The position numbers and the translations under genes are program-made. DNA of 64,000 nucleotides from Anarhynchus alexandrinus (Eukaryota; Chordata; Aves; Charadriiformes; Charadriidae), in assembly GCA_008711295.1 (NCBI GenBank), contig VUYV01000016.1, forward strand, positions 3,576,101 through 3,640,100. Reading direction: 5' to 3'. Within the stretch, counting starts at the first letter, position 1, and each line of letters begins with the position of its first letter. The notes under the pieces are model-generated. The model had not been told where the DNA came from, ran no database searches, and saw nothing but the letters and a program-made list of their open reading frames with translations. Positions 53,701-64,000 of the stretch are shown one piece after another.

Positions 53701-56700
53701 GCCTGTGGAGTGCTGTTGTACAGTTATCAAAGCCTTACAGATAATAAGGAGATAACGTAGCTTCCTGTGCCTTTCTGGTTCTGTGTAGTTAAAAATTTGT
53801 TGACATAGTATTAAGCCAATAAATGTAGTTCGCTCATTTGCTAGTTTTTTGAAATTGTTTTCATTTTATCTTGAGGTCCAGGTGCCCAGACAAGGAAAAA
53901 GGAACTCTATCTATTTAAGGAACCACAGGCAGTAACTGAACTGCTGAAGCTGTTCCCAACTACTCTAATCCACCTGAAGAATACGAGTGGCTGACACGAC
54001 CAAACCTCTGCTTATAAAATTTTAATCTCCATTTAAAAATAAACACATTAAGAACAATCTCCCTTTTTTAGAAAGGACAAATTACTCTGTCAAGTTTTCT
54101 TTGTAATAGCTGGAGGATATCTCCAAGAAAGAGATTATCATTGTTCACTGTCTTCATCGCTCAATCACTTTTTAATGACTTCTAGAAACTGGAATGGCTG
54201 CAAAAGTAGCTTCTACACCCTAAATTGTCTGTCTGTGCATTAACCACTGGGCCACTCACCCGTGCCTACACAATTTGTATCTCCAGACCTGTGTCAACAA
54301 GGTAAGGATAACAATGCTGGCAACACCAGAGACTGAACTGATGACTTCTACTGCTAAAAGCTCAGCTTTCCAACAGAAACCTGTCACCAACTTGCCTCCT
54401 CTGCAGGTTCAGTTTGTGCACTGAGAATAAGGAGGGAAATAAAAAAGAGGACTGCTTAACAAATTAGATACATAAACTTTGTGGCTACTGTGAAGCACAA
54501 AACACATGTTCTTCATGCCACAACTTGGATATTATCAAAAACTCTCTTGGAAAGGTTTCCTTAATGCTGAGAGAAATTCATAAACCTACTGCTTCCCTGT
54601 ATACAAAAAGCAGCTAGATGTAATTCCTGACCTTGAGTTCTGCTGTTTGAACTCTCCTTACCTGAGGTACAGCAGTTACAGCTAATTAATATTCAGACTG
54701 GACACCTAACAAACGCTTGGTATACGCTTTCCCAGATTACCTAGTGGTTCCTATCCTATAACTGCTCCTAACCAAGCGTAAAATACTTTTGATCAGGAAT
54801 CCACAATCTCTCCCACTGTACTTCAGTGGGTAAAACAGGTTTGTGTTTTACCAGAGGTCTCAATTCTGCACAGTAATAAAACCCCACCCCTGCTTTTTAA
54901 AGAGCATTAAAAGGAATGAATGTTCAACAGCTTGTCCTCAGTACTCTTCAGGCAGGATATCCTGTTCTCAGACAGTAATAAAGACAGTAAATTGTGCTAG
55001 GAACTCAAAAGAGCAGCTAGTTGAAATGAAAGCCTTAATCCCCAATCTATTTCTCAGATCAAGGAATTTATGTCTGTGCCAACTTCGTGAAAAAGTCTCT
55101 TTCTTGCTTTAGAAATGCAAGCAAGAATGGTCCTGCACCACAGCAATTATTCACCAGATTCAATTTAGCTGTATTTTATGGGTTTAAAATGTTAATGAGT
55201 ATTTTACAGAGAGCAAAAAATGTCAAACTAATATTAAAAGAACCAGTACATAATGGACCAAAAAAAATCAAAACCACCTAACAAAGGATGGACCTTGAAA
55301 AATTTTACAGTCCTAACAAAAGGATAACTGAGAAAAATAAGTGGAATTTGCCTAAAGAAGCATTCTAGACTCATTATGAATCATTAATTTCCCATTAAAC
55401 TAAAATTTAAAGTTTAACTGAAATGCCAGTTAACCAGAATGCTGTTAAAATAACATTAAAAATTAGAGCAGAACTTTTAAATGTCTATTAGCTGTTGCTG
55501 TTTATTTGGAAGAGAAACTGTCATAAAAAAAAGAATTGATACAGCAAGGATGATGAAATGTAAAAACGTTTTCATAGACATAAAGAACGAACAAGAGAAA
55601 GACAATTTAGCTTATGTTTTCTTTAACATGTCGTACCTCCCATATCCTCTGCAGAATGTAAGAAGCAAAGGGTGGCATTCCTGGAGGTCCACCAGCAAAT
55701 TCCATCAGCATGGTCAGCAATTTGAAAAAAGGATTGGCTGCCTGTAATGTATAAAAATAAAAACATCCATTTTGATCTATTTCATTTCATCCACTGATTT
55801 TTTTTTAGAGACTTTAAAACAAACCCCAAACATTTGCATAAAAATATTTCTGTGAACTTCTGACATGAACTTTTATATTACTTTTAATCCCTTATTATTT
55901 AAATAAATAATCCATATATATACACACACCTTAATTCTACTGTAGCCATGTATGGATACAGTAGAATTAAGCCACTTTTTACAGCTAGTGCAAGGCAACA
56001 TGATCATACTAGATAGGATCAGTTTAGTAGAAGGAAATAACAGTAACATTGTCAGAGACAGTCAGACAGTATTCTGAACAAAAGGGTGAAAACTGCTGTA
56101 CAGAAGAATTCACCAATGTATCCTGTTTTACATGTATAGAAGATTTTGCTATCTCAGAGAAGCTATTATTTTTATGTATTCCATAACATGTAACATGGAT
56201 CCTGAAAAGTTTATCGAAAAGCAGCACATTTTGAGGGTTTACACTGATCACTATTATTGGTGTACTGTTTTCCTCTGAAATCGCCAACATTTCTACTCTA
56301 ACATGTTGGCTCTAATAGAAATTTTTTTTTAAGTTTGCTAAGATTCACCCAGCTTTTAACAATGCTTCAATAAAGTGGTTACTATTTTTATTATCTATTT
56401 TGCACCTCACCAAAAATGCCTCTGGTGCATGTGTATATGTGCAAAGCAAAAAAGCATAAAAATGTAGCAAATGTTAGCATGACAGGAGGGAAGTAGACTG
56501 TCATCTGATAGTGCCCATTCTATCACACAAAGCAAAGCTGTCATGAGAATGATTTAGTATGTGCTTCTTTTCCAACCATGATCATGTCTCCTCTGCTTGA
56601 CGTGCCCTCAATTTTTCCTGATTACTTTTTCTTTTCTGACAGAAGTATACAAGAATGTCCTTGTGTGAGCATACATTTCTCCACTCTGTATATTTTTCAC

Positions 56701-59700
56701 GTGGAATACATCTGGAACTCTGTACTTTTGTTATTATCAGGGCAGAAATTTATTCTGAGAAATGTGTTTGCATGCACAGAACTGCAAAATAGTGCCCCAA
56801 AACTTGAACAACCAGAAGAAAATTACGTATCTCCACTTATTCTAGCATGCACATTTTATTGTTATAATTTTTTTTTCATTTATATAGGTGGAGAATCTAG
56901 GAATATGTTATTTGGCTTTGAATGAAACTTTCATCTTAAACTGCATACCAGATTTCTGCTTTAGAAAACTTACTATACAGTGCAGTTAGACTTCATCTAA
57001 TGTCACAAAAACTTCCATGGATCATCTTCCATGCAAGATTTTTGAATAGCAAAGGATTATTTAAGTAATTTTAAACATTAAAATATTAATACAAAATATT
57101 TAATATATGTTTACATATAGTAGTATGTTTACATACCTCAGGAGTCAACTTTGCTATAGATGTGAAAAGCATGGACACAATCTTAAAAACAAAACAAACA
57201 AAACTCACTTAGACTTGTGCTTATTCAGTTAAAATAATAAAAATCACCCCATTATACTTATTAGATAACATTTGCAACAAATAGCTATAGTTTCTGACAC
57301 TTACATGTTCTGCAAGTCGATTATTGTACCGACACAAACTGAAAATGAGATTGCAAGTTTGCCTGATGTTGATACCATCACGGATATGTTGAAACAAAAA
57401 AGGAAAACCCTGCAAGAAATAGTAATATATTAGTACACTGTCTACAATTACATATGTACACACACATGCATTTTTTTGAGACTTATACAGCCTTATTTAA
57501 GTGAATTACCTTTCCTCCTGTTAATGCTGCCATGTCGTTTTGTGACAAAGTCAAATGCCTAAAATACAAAAAAACCTTTATCATTTTACTCCAGAGATTA
57601 TTAAGTAAGGTTAAGGGGAAATACAGCACTGTGAGTGTTAGTTTATATTCTTCATTATCACAATATACAAGAGGAAACAAAGGTATTGACATAAAACTGA
57701 ACAAAAATAACAAATATTTGTACTTAGACCAAATAAAAAGAGAAATCCAAATGTGGGCAACTGAATGTGTTCAAGGATTTCCCGAGTCTTCTATTTGGTC
57801 AACAATGACAAAACATTTGTCTTTCAAAATGTTAAAAATATAATTAGCCCATATACAAGCTCGTTTATGCTGTTAAAAAAGCCCACAAAAAAAAAAAAAG
57901 AAAAACAAACCGATAAAATCTATAATTCCTTTCTGAACTAGCTTAGATTAGAATTTACTTTGTTTTTTTGGAAGCTCTTGCCTTTCTGAGCGAGACTGTT
58001 CAACTAGAAGAGCAATCAAGGCAATCATCTTTTCAAGTGCAGCAGGCCTGTATTTTTCTTCTGCTAAAGAAAGTATATCCTCCTCTTCCTCCTCTTCCTC
58101 CCCTTCTTCCTCAGAAAGTACTTCAACCTGTGGCTGAAAGAAAAAAAAAAAAAAGATAACTTCAATGTGGACATTTTGAGCCTTAATTTCAAAGAGCCTG
58201 TACATGGTTTTGCATATATTCTGTCCTTTTATTCAAAACAACTTAATAAACTCACATGACTCAAACCAGGCAAATATCTAATCACTTGATTTTCATGTTG
58301 AAGCTTAAACTAAATTGTATTTACAAGCACAAAAGCTAGGTTGGTTGAAGCCACTACATAGCCTGATATGGTGGTCTATTTAATAAAAAAGCAAGTAATT
58401 TTAAAAGCTTAAGTTGTACAATAGGAGTAAGTAATCAATTGTTACCATTAATAGCATGACAAGGTCAAGTTTATTGGCTTCTACTCAGTATCTATTTCTA
58501 TACTAAATAGAAATAGCCAATTCAGTATCTTTAAAAAATATTATATTCACTTAAACATTGAAAAAGATTGCATGAGTGAAGCAATTTTAATTTAACAGCT
58601 GAAAGACTGTTCGAAAGACACAGCACTAATGATCACGTACATAAAATATGAAAGACTAGTTCTCGTTATACAAGATATTCAAACTTACATTTTCAGGTCC
58701 TTTAGTTCCCATGTAGAAATGGACCATTGTAGATATGGCTTGCAGTGAAAGCAAGAACTGGCTCTGAAATACAGAGATATTGAATTATTTGAAAATACAT
58801 ACATGCCTATACATACCTAATTCCCAAAACTACAAGGCTATACTCACTTCCTCTTCTCCCATTTTAGCAAATTCATAAAGAAAGGCAAAGTATTCTGTGA
58901 GATGTTTACTATGAGGCTTAACACCATGCTCCATAATTGACAAGAGTGTTTTCACAAAGCGTGTTACACAAGAGCGACTGCCGATGTCTTCCACAGGACC
59001 ATCCATATCATCCGAACTGAAAAGAAAATCTGATTTAGATATTTCACACAATACATGGAACATAAAGTCATCTTGAACCAGAAAAAAAAATAAAAAATCA
59101 GAAAGCCTTACAGTTCTCTCCTCTGTCCTACTCTCATACTCAGGTCTCTAACACTTTCTCTTATGCCAAGTACAGCCTAGAGAACAGCATGGCTTAAAGT
59201 AAGGTAGCATCTGTCACTCAAAATGTTGAAAGGTTAATAAAATCAGTATTCGCAGTGAGGAAAAGAATTCTTGAGAAAACAGTATTAGGGGATCTCCTAC
59301 TTAAAATCATCATCTTGATTTGCATGTCAAATTTCCTGAGTTTCAAGAAAAAACGCTGTTATAGCTGATTTTACTCTGGAACTAAGGAAAGGCAGTCTGC
59401 TAAACACATACACAAGATCCTGACAAGGCAGAAAACATGCACTTTCAACCTTATTCATCTACTGAAAGTTGGATCTCACCACTGAACAAAACAAGTGACA
59501 GAATCTTTTAAAGTAAGGCTTCCAGAGAAAATGAAATTCTATGTTTTGTCACAAAAACTGTATCTTCATGTCCTGAATTTTGTTATGGCAGTATAGTTAT
59601 TACAAACACTGCAATTTTTGCTCTGGAGAAAAGTTATTATCAGGATCATAAGCTTAACCCAAGAGATGAAAGAAAAAACACTTTCTTCTTCATCTCATTA

Positions 59701-62700
59701 TGTATCAAAATGAATAAATATTTCATAATTGGAGACAAAGTGACAGTTCTCTTGATAATTAGCAAAACAAAAGAGAATCCAATGGTTTTTTTTCCTACTT
59801 TTGGACAAAAACTGTGATTTAGCTATATGACACAGGACTAGACTCATCTCCAACCTCTTTTACTGGATGTACAAATTAAAATTTGCACCTATATGCCTCT
59901 GGATCCAATTTACAATCAGATTCTCATGTATAAGTAGTGAGATTTACACTTGCAGCGTGTTACTGGCAGTGAAAAGAAAGACTATGCTGAAAATCTATTC
60001 TAAGGGAACAAATGTTTCAAACAATGTATCTTTAGACATTGGCTTTTCCAACCACAATAATATTTTTTAAATAAATCAGAGCATTTTGGGTAGAATAATA
60101 AAAAACGATTAAAACCAGTACTATTTTAGGTTTACAAGACCATTTTGAATATTTCATTAAACAAAAGCGGTTGCTGTAACGCAAGTAATAAGTAGAAGTT
60201 TTCAGGTGTTATTATTTTACCAGTCTTCCATTCCTGGCTGGAGATAAAGATGTGCATGCACTGGCCTCAGTCTCTGTATCACATGAATACACAAACGCTG
60301 GAACATCTGCAAATACAGAAGTAAATGAACTCCACATGTTCATTCTTTTACATATATGTCAATACACATTTTCCAAGCAAAGAGTATTCTGTCCCCAAGT
60401 ACCACTTCCAGCTCTATGTGATTCAAAGTTAAAGCTGAGATTGAGATGCCCACATTCCATTTCTTGTTGTACTGACTCATTGTATTTTAAGAGTAGTCAA
60501 ATCTGGTTTTTATAAACCGATCTCATGGAGGAACCCTAAAACCAGTTTTTAATATTGGTGTGGACTGTATACTACTTAAACGTGACTTAAACGTGACTGC
60601 TGCTCATAAACATTATTTTTTCTTCTATTTTCTGAAATGTTTAGATTTTTTTGGCAATTTTTTTTTTTATTTGGCCCCTGGCTATAAGAAATTATGTGAA
60701 AATTTTAAGGAAATTCCTTCCAGTAATTTTTAATTTATAAAACATTCATCAAGGATTAGAACTTTGCCTAAGATCTTGCATAGTTTTGCCATGAGACATA
60801 TTCCTTTAGTGATGCGTTGCATACAGGAACTATGTGTGGTTCTATACAGAAATATTACTTTAATAATCAGAAACACAATTGAAGAATTCAGGTGAGATAA
60901 AGTAATTGCTAAAGTTTTTACCTAAACAACTTGCAAAGAAAGTATATAAGTGAGACTATTAATAATATTTGTATTTTTGAATATCCAAATGCTACTAAAA
61001 TAGAGGGTTATTTCAATTTTAAAAATGTACAGAAAAGGGTATTAAAAAAACTTTGGGCTGTAATATTATAAAATTAAATCTACCCACAAAAACCAAATGC
61101 AGAAGTTCAGAATTGAAACTTTAAGGAGTACTGAACGTACATAATTCATTCTTCTTTATTTTCTAAATGTGTATCTTGATACATTATTGTTGAACTAGTT
61201 AAAAAAATCCCATTTTTTATGCAAAGTGTTCAAATTTGTAGAGATAATAAGGGAGTTGTAGAAACTTTAATTTGCACCTATTGTGACATTTTGTGATCCT
61301 AACTGTACAACTATGGCACTATATTAATATCGATTTTGTTTCAAGCAACAATAATGCTCCCATGGCCAAATACATTCTCTAAATCACATGCAAGAACAGA
61401 AAAGATGATGACAATTACAGGTATTAATAAAATTTTTCAGAATCATTGTATGTGTCATAATAATTGTCCATTTCTGTGCATGGGTCAAGTAGTCACCTGA
61501 CTTATAAAGGAACATTTTTTCTTACCTGTCTCACAATCTGATTGGGACACTTTATTAGAATCTGCATTGGCCACCAATCATCATCAGCCATACGATCCAA
61601 AAACCACTGCAGAAGATACATACTTTGTTAGTTTTGTTCCAAACTTGTTCTAGTCCAATCTTCTTTTTGCATGATATTAAAGTCTGAAGAGAAATTGATG
61701 TTACTATTATTAAGGAATAAGCAAGTTTTAATCCAAGGGAAATCTAAATGTCTTCTGTGCATGAGAAGAAAGGAATAAAGATCAAAAGCAGTAAACATCA
61801 AGCTAAATTTATATTCAGTATCTTCTTATCTCTGTGTTCTGCACGCCATTATATTCAATTATCTGGAAGGACACGCTTATCCTGAAAGTGATGTCAACAG
61901 AATAAAAACCGATGCTTACAATGAAGCATAAGCCGAAGAACCTTGTAGAATAAGGATAGGCTTAAACAAGAATGTAGTTCCTGAAGTAGATCCCTTCTGC
62001 ATGTTAACACGTGAAAAAGCCTTACTACCTCCAGTCAGAAAAGGTATAGAAATAACAGAAATTCATTCAAAGTTTGACTCAGCAAGTAATACAGCTGAGT
62101 ATTCTGACTCTCAGAATTTTGTTTTCATCACAAGACAGTTTAAAATAAAAAATCCAGTTGTTCTTCCTCTTATTTTAATTGTACCTGAGTATTTTTTACT
62201 ATATCAAATGTCTTCACTCATTTTAAGCATCTTAGGACTACACCTTACTACCGTAACTGCATCACCCAAATACTAAACATTACATAACAATTTAACAACC
62301 TAGAATGAATAATAGAATAATAAAAGCACAATGATTTTAATTCTTTTCTACTAAATAAGGCAGGATACAGTACATATTTGGCTCTTTGTACATTTAAACT
62401 ATCAGAGAAGTCTATCACAAAATTTTCTTCAGTATCTCAAAATTGTTTTCACCAACACCCCATTGAATTCTTTGTCTATGGTTTCTCAGTCCCTCTCCAC
62501 TTTGTCCCAGACACTTTTCAGGCAGCGTCCTGAGAAGTTTTATATAAAAACATTCCTCCATTTTCTCCTTCTTCTAGGAGTTTTCAGTCTGCCTACACAT
62601 GGGGTTCAAGATCCACAGCTTCACAAACAAGGAGCTGTACGAATTTGTTTTCGGCTAAGTCTCACATTAGCTGTTCTTATTCCCTTTCTAAGCCTCTTCA

Positions 62701-63973
62701 TTGCACCTCAGCCTTTTATCTCATTGCCCGCTTCCTCTGGATTCAAACTCCAGTCCCTGCCATTCTAGTCCTTAAACATTAGTCCTTCTTTCCATTTCTC
62801 TTGTGTGATTTCATTTAAACACCTCTTAAATTACACAAATCAGTATGTAATAATCAATTAAATGAAGAGGTTGTGACACTGTGTCTCTCTTATTCCAGTG
62901 ACAAAATGATTTTGACCTGTGGTCTCACCATAAGTTTCTGAAAATAAAAGTCAAGTCATTCCCCAGAATCTGCAGTAATCAGAGAGGATGAATTTCATCT
63001 CATAGTGCACAAATATGCCAAATACAGTAGTTCATAGTCCAGAATATTCCAGGGATACGAACCTCCAGGAAAGTTAAACAATATATAGAAAGTTGGTTTG
63101 TACTTTGCTGAGTTCCTAAGTCACTTACTTCACAAGCTGCCTGACTGTTATTAAACTGTTTTGTTAACAGTTCAATCCACTGAAGCATTGTAGGCTGTAA
63201 AAAGAAATACAGAAAAAACTTTAACATAAAATAATAAATTGCAACTTGATCTTCAAACATTTCTAAACGGTCAGTTAGGACAACACATTTTAAGAATACA
63301 GTTACAAACACTAAACGCTTTATAAACTAGCAGTAAGTTCCACCTACACAAAAATAACAGTACATACATTGAAGTGAATGCAAGTTACATGTAACGTGTA
63401 GTAGCTATTCATGTGCTTCTGTCCAATTGCACTTGTAGTGATAGTCTTACTAATCCCAGACAATTTAGAATTAGTAGCATTATGCCAACACAGATGAGAG
63501 AGTAAAATCCAACAGGGAATAAAGATGGTTCAGATAGAACTTTCTTGTTGCTCATGCTAGTATTTATATCTCAAAAATTCACGAGCACAGCTGTTGCTCA
63601 ATGGTAAACAATCCTCTCCACACCAGACTTCAGCAAGTGCTTGTTAAGATCCAAATCATCCAGGAATTTTCAAATGAAAAGAACTCAAGATGTGTTGTTC
63701 CTGACACTTTGCTAAGGCAAAGTAAGCTAAAACCAGAACTCACATTTTTTCCATTGTGAAGTGCTTACTATGAATGTGTTAAATGACAGTCTTTAACCTA
63801 AACTTTGTATCATCTATGGTACTTATTACATCTCAAAATCACACTTTTAAAATGAAAAAGTACAGACATACTTTTAACTATATTCATGCAGCTACTTCAT
63901 GAGAATTTAGAAGTAAATAGAATACCTTTTCCTTTGAATGAATAAATGTCTCTAGTACAAAGGAAGTGCTTAA
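35718..63973 (-). CDS. USP34: USP34, ubiquitin-specific protease 34, C-terminal third (25 exons)
   Basis: USP34 is a giant deubiquitinase (about 3550 residues in human) reported to act on AXIN in Wnt signalling and in DNA-damage responses. Its catalytic domain lies upstream, outside the window. Exons in transcript order: 63926-63973, 63129-63194, 61526-61606, 60221-60306, 58848-59016, 58689-58763, 57982-58133, 57510-57558, 57305-57409, 57137-57181, 55637-55741, 53014-53161, 51103-51737, 50454-50611, 47729-47807, 44429-44555, 43981-44088, 42786-42890, 42540-42664, 40258-40381, 38537-38616, 37720-37860, 37450-37596, 36649-36808, 35718-36328. Phases chain without a stop: 3729 nt, 1242 residues. 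Near-identity to the remembered human protein fixes the call (for example [16 protein letters not shown], ending [10 protein letters not shown]). The region is mostly helical-repeat-like. It includes an acidic run ([13 protein letters not shown], 58077-58115) and a serine-rich, acidic tail. Exon 50454-50611 also occurs at 49054-49211 in a suspected false duplication. Confidence 0.96.
41330..41651. mobile_element. Terminal-inverted-repeat element (non-autonomous DNA transposon-like)
   Basis: The left end GGTTACTTACCCTACAGTAA with CTTCTTCGAAATGTGTTGCC and CACACAGATTC reappears inverted at the right end. There, on the reverse strand, it reads GGTTACTTGCTGTACAGTAA, TTCTTCAAGATGCTTTGTCC, CACACAGATTC. 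The arms are about 55 bases with few mismatches and enclose about 200 bases without coding capacity. It resembles an interspersed family seen in turtles and birds whose name I do not recall. Related sequence may continue to about 41720. It lies in a USP34 intron; no target-site duplication was established. Confidence 0.65.
41763..41790. repeat. (GA)n microsatellite
   Basis: An imperfect GA array of about 26 bases interrupted by one C, in a USP34 intron just right of the inverted-repeat element. Confidence 0.8.
44783..44868. repeat. Polypurine tract
   Basis: About 85 bases almost entirely A and G on the + strand, with G-rich blocks such as GGAGGGGGGAGGCGGGGGAG. On the transcribed USP34 strand it is polypyrimidine. 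Low complexity, no coding signal. Confidence 0.7.
46022..46600 (-). repeat. Probable old CR1-like LINE remnant
   Basis: GGGGTTGGAATGAACCTCAA followed by CATCATCTAGCCCATCC resembles the reverse complement of an old CR1 3' end. Farther in, GAAGCAATCCATTCCAATAT fits the same family. It is strongly diverged, and the right boundary is a guess. Confidence 0.4.
48659..50058. repeat. Copy A of a 1.4-kb near-identical tandem segment of USP34
   Basis: Matches 50060-51455 almost base for base. I saw only a small indel cluster near 48705-48720 and a 3-base indel near 49301. It carries a complete USP34 exon (49054-49211) and a truncated copy (49706-50058) of exon 51103-51737 without its acceptor. It ends exactly at the N at 50059, which suggests an unmerged contig end rather than real duplication. 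Confidence 0.9.
50059..50059. other. Assembly gap (single N) between the two duplicate copies
   Basis: The N separates the end of copy A (in the middle of a USP34 exon) from the start of copy B (in the middle of a USP34 intron). Neither flank is a biological boundary. Confidence 0.9.
50060..51455. repeat. Copy B of the 1.4-kb near-identical tandem segment of USP34
   Basis: Starts right after the N with sequence equal to 48659 onward. It contains exon 50454-50611 and continues without a break into the full exon 51103-51737. Offsets to copy A are 1401, then 1400, then 1397 bases, showing only two length differences. This copy gives the intact gene structure. Confidence 0.9.
52335..52565 (+). 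mobile_element. CR1 LINE, 3' end with ATTCTATG tail
   Basis: Near-consensus bird CR1 3' end: TTTAGGAAGAAGTTTTTCAC, GAGGTTGTTGAGTCCCCATC, GTTCAAGGCCAGGCTGGACG, GATGATCTTCAAGGTCCTTT, ending in about three 8-base units of ATTCTATG at 52541-52565. It is 5'-truncated, as is usual for CR1, and lies in the USP34 intron between 51737 and 53014, antisense to USP34. It is the best evidence that the DNA is avian. Confidence 0.92.
54225..54410. repeat. Possible ancient SINE-like relic
   Basis: GCATTAACCACTGGGCCACT resembles the 'taaccactaggccac' core of old tRNA-like interspersed repeats of amniotes as I remember them. The flanks are too diverged to delimit it. Confidence 0.25.
55930..55971. repeat. Perfect 15-bp inverted repeat (hairpin)
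   Basis: CTTAATTCTACTGTA at 55930-55944 and its exact reverse complement at 55957-55971, separated by 12 bases, in a USP34 intron next to a TA/CA-rich stretch. It can form a hairpin in either strand's RNA. The stem is shorter than a typical microRNA precursor. Confidence 0.85.
57972..57983 (-). promoter_or_regulatory. USP34: GC-AG splice donor in USP34
   Basis: On the - strand the exon ending at 57982 finishes GAA-AG and is followed by GCAAGA, not GT. Joining AG to the G that opens exon 57510-57558 makes AGG (R) and yields SERHLTLSQ, which matches human USP34 as I recall it. The nearest GT downstream would leave the wrong phase. This is therefore a GC-AG intron of the usual AG|GCAAG form. 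Confidence 0.8.
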
Positions 63974-64000
63974 CTGGAAAAAAAAAAATTGTACCATTAA

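Larger units (their letters stand above)
53162..63925 (-). other. USP34: USP34 introns, right part (non-coding content)
   Basis: The introns 53162-55636, 55742-57136, 59017-60220, 60307-61525 and 61607-63128 are AT-rich. Apart from the possible SINE relic and the 15-bp hairpin they contain nothing recognised. A tandem 11-base unit (TTAAACGTGAC, two copies) occurs at about 60577-60598. Confidence 0.55.

Noticed and set aside
55930..55971. A microRNA precursor.
   Set aside because: The stem has only 15 paired bases and the flanks do not extend it, too short for a canonical precursor.
1..64000. CRISPR arrays, operons, phage or bacterial mobile systems.
   Set aside because: No spaced direct repeats, ribosome-binding sites or clustered long open frames; the DNA is clearly vertebrate with spliced genes.

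Overview
The window looks like vertebrate, almost certainly avian, nuclear DNA. Genes are split into short exons with GT-AG introns. There is a CpG-island promoter. An intronic CR1 LINE 3' end (about 52335-52565) carries the tandem 8-base ATTCTATG tail typical of bird CR1. No prokaryotic or organellar features were seen. Gene calls come from splice-aware reading of both strands: intron phases were followed exon by exon, and both long chains stay open in frame.

Layout. (1) 421-19537, + strand: the last 20 coding exons (1102 codons) of a single-pass cadherin-related membrane protein. It has one partial and seven complete cadherin repeats, a membrane-adjacent domain, one transmembrane helix and an acidic tail of about 154 residues. 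(2) 19690-20750: a CpG island holding the promoter of the next gene, only about 0.75 kb after the cadherin stop. (3) 20294-30341, + strand: AHSA2, an AHA1-type Hsp90 co-chaperone in nine exons, with an assembly gap (N at 20351) exactly where the conserved NxNNWHW motif should be. (4) 30342-35717: tail-to-tail intergenic DNA. (5) 35718-63973, - strand: the last 25 coding exons (1242 codons) of USP34, a giant ubiquitin-specific protease whose catalytic domain lies beyond the right edge.

The order and orientation (+ AHSA2, - USP34) match human 2p15, where AHSA2P is next to USP34. The unexpected element is the cadherin gene. At the equivalent place human has only the small one-pass membrane protein gene C2orf74. 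The avian cadherin tail ends in a K-G-V-K-F-S-type motif that I recall also occurring near the C-terminus of C2orf74. I propose that mammalian C2orf74 is the remnant transmembrane and tail portion of an ancestral cadherin. The motif also fits the RVxF docking consensus for protein phosphatase 1.

Assembly quality matters here. There are single-N gaps at 20351, 21115 and 50059. The one at 50059 joins two nearly identical 1.4-kb copies of USP34 sequence (48659-50058 and 50060-51455), most simply an unmerged contig overlap rather than a biological duplication. The three genes have no evident joint pathway: adhesion, chaperone regulation and deubiquitination.
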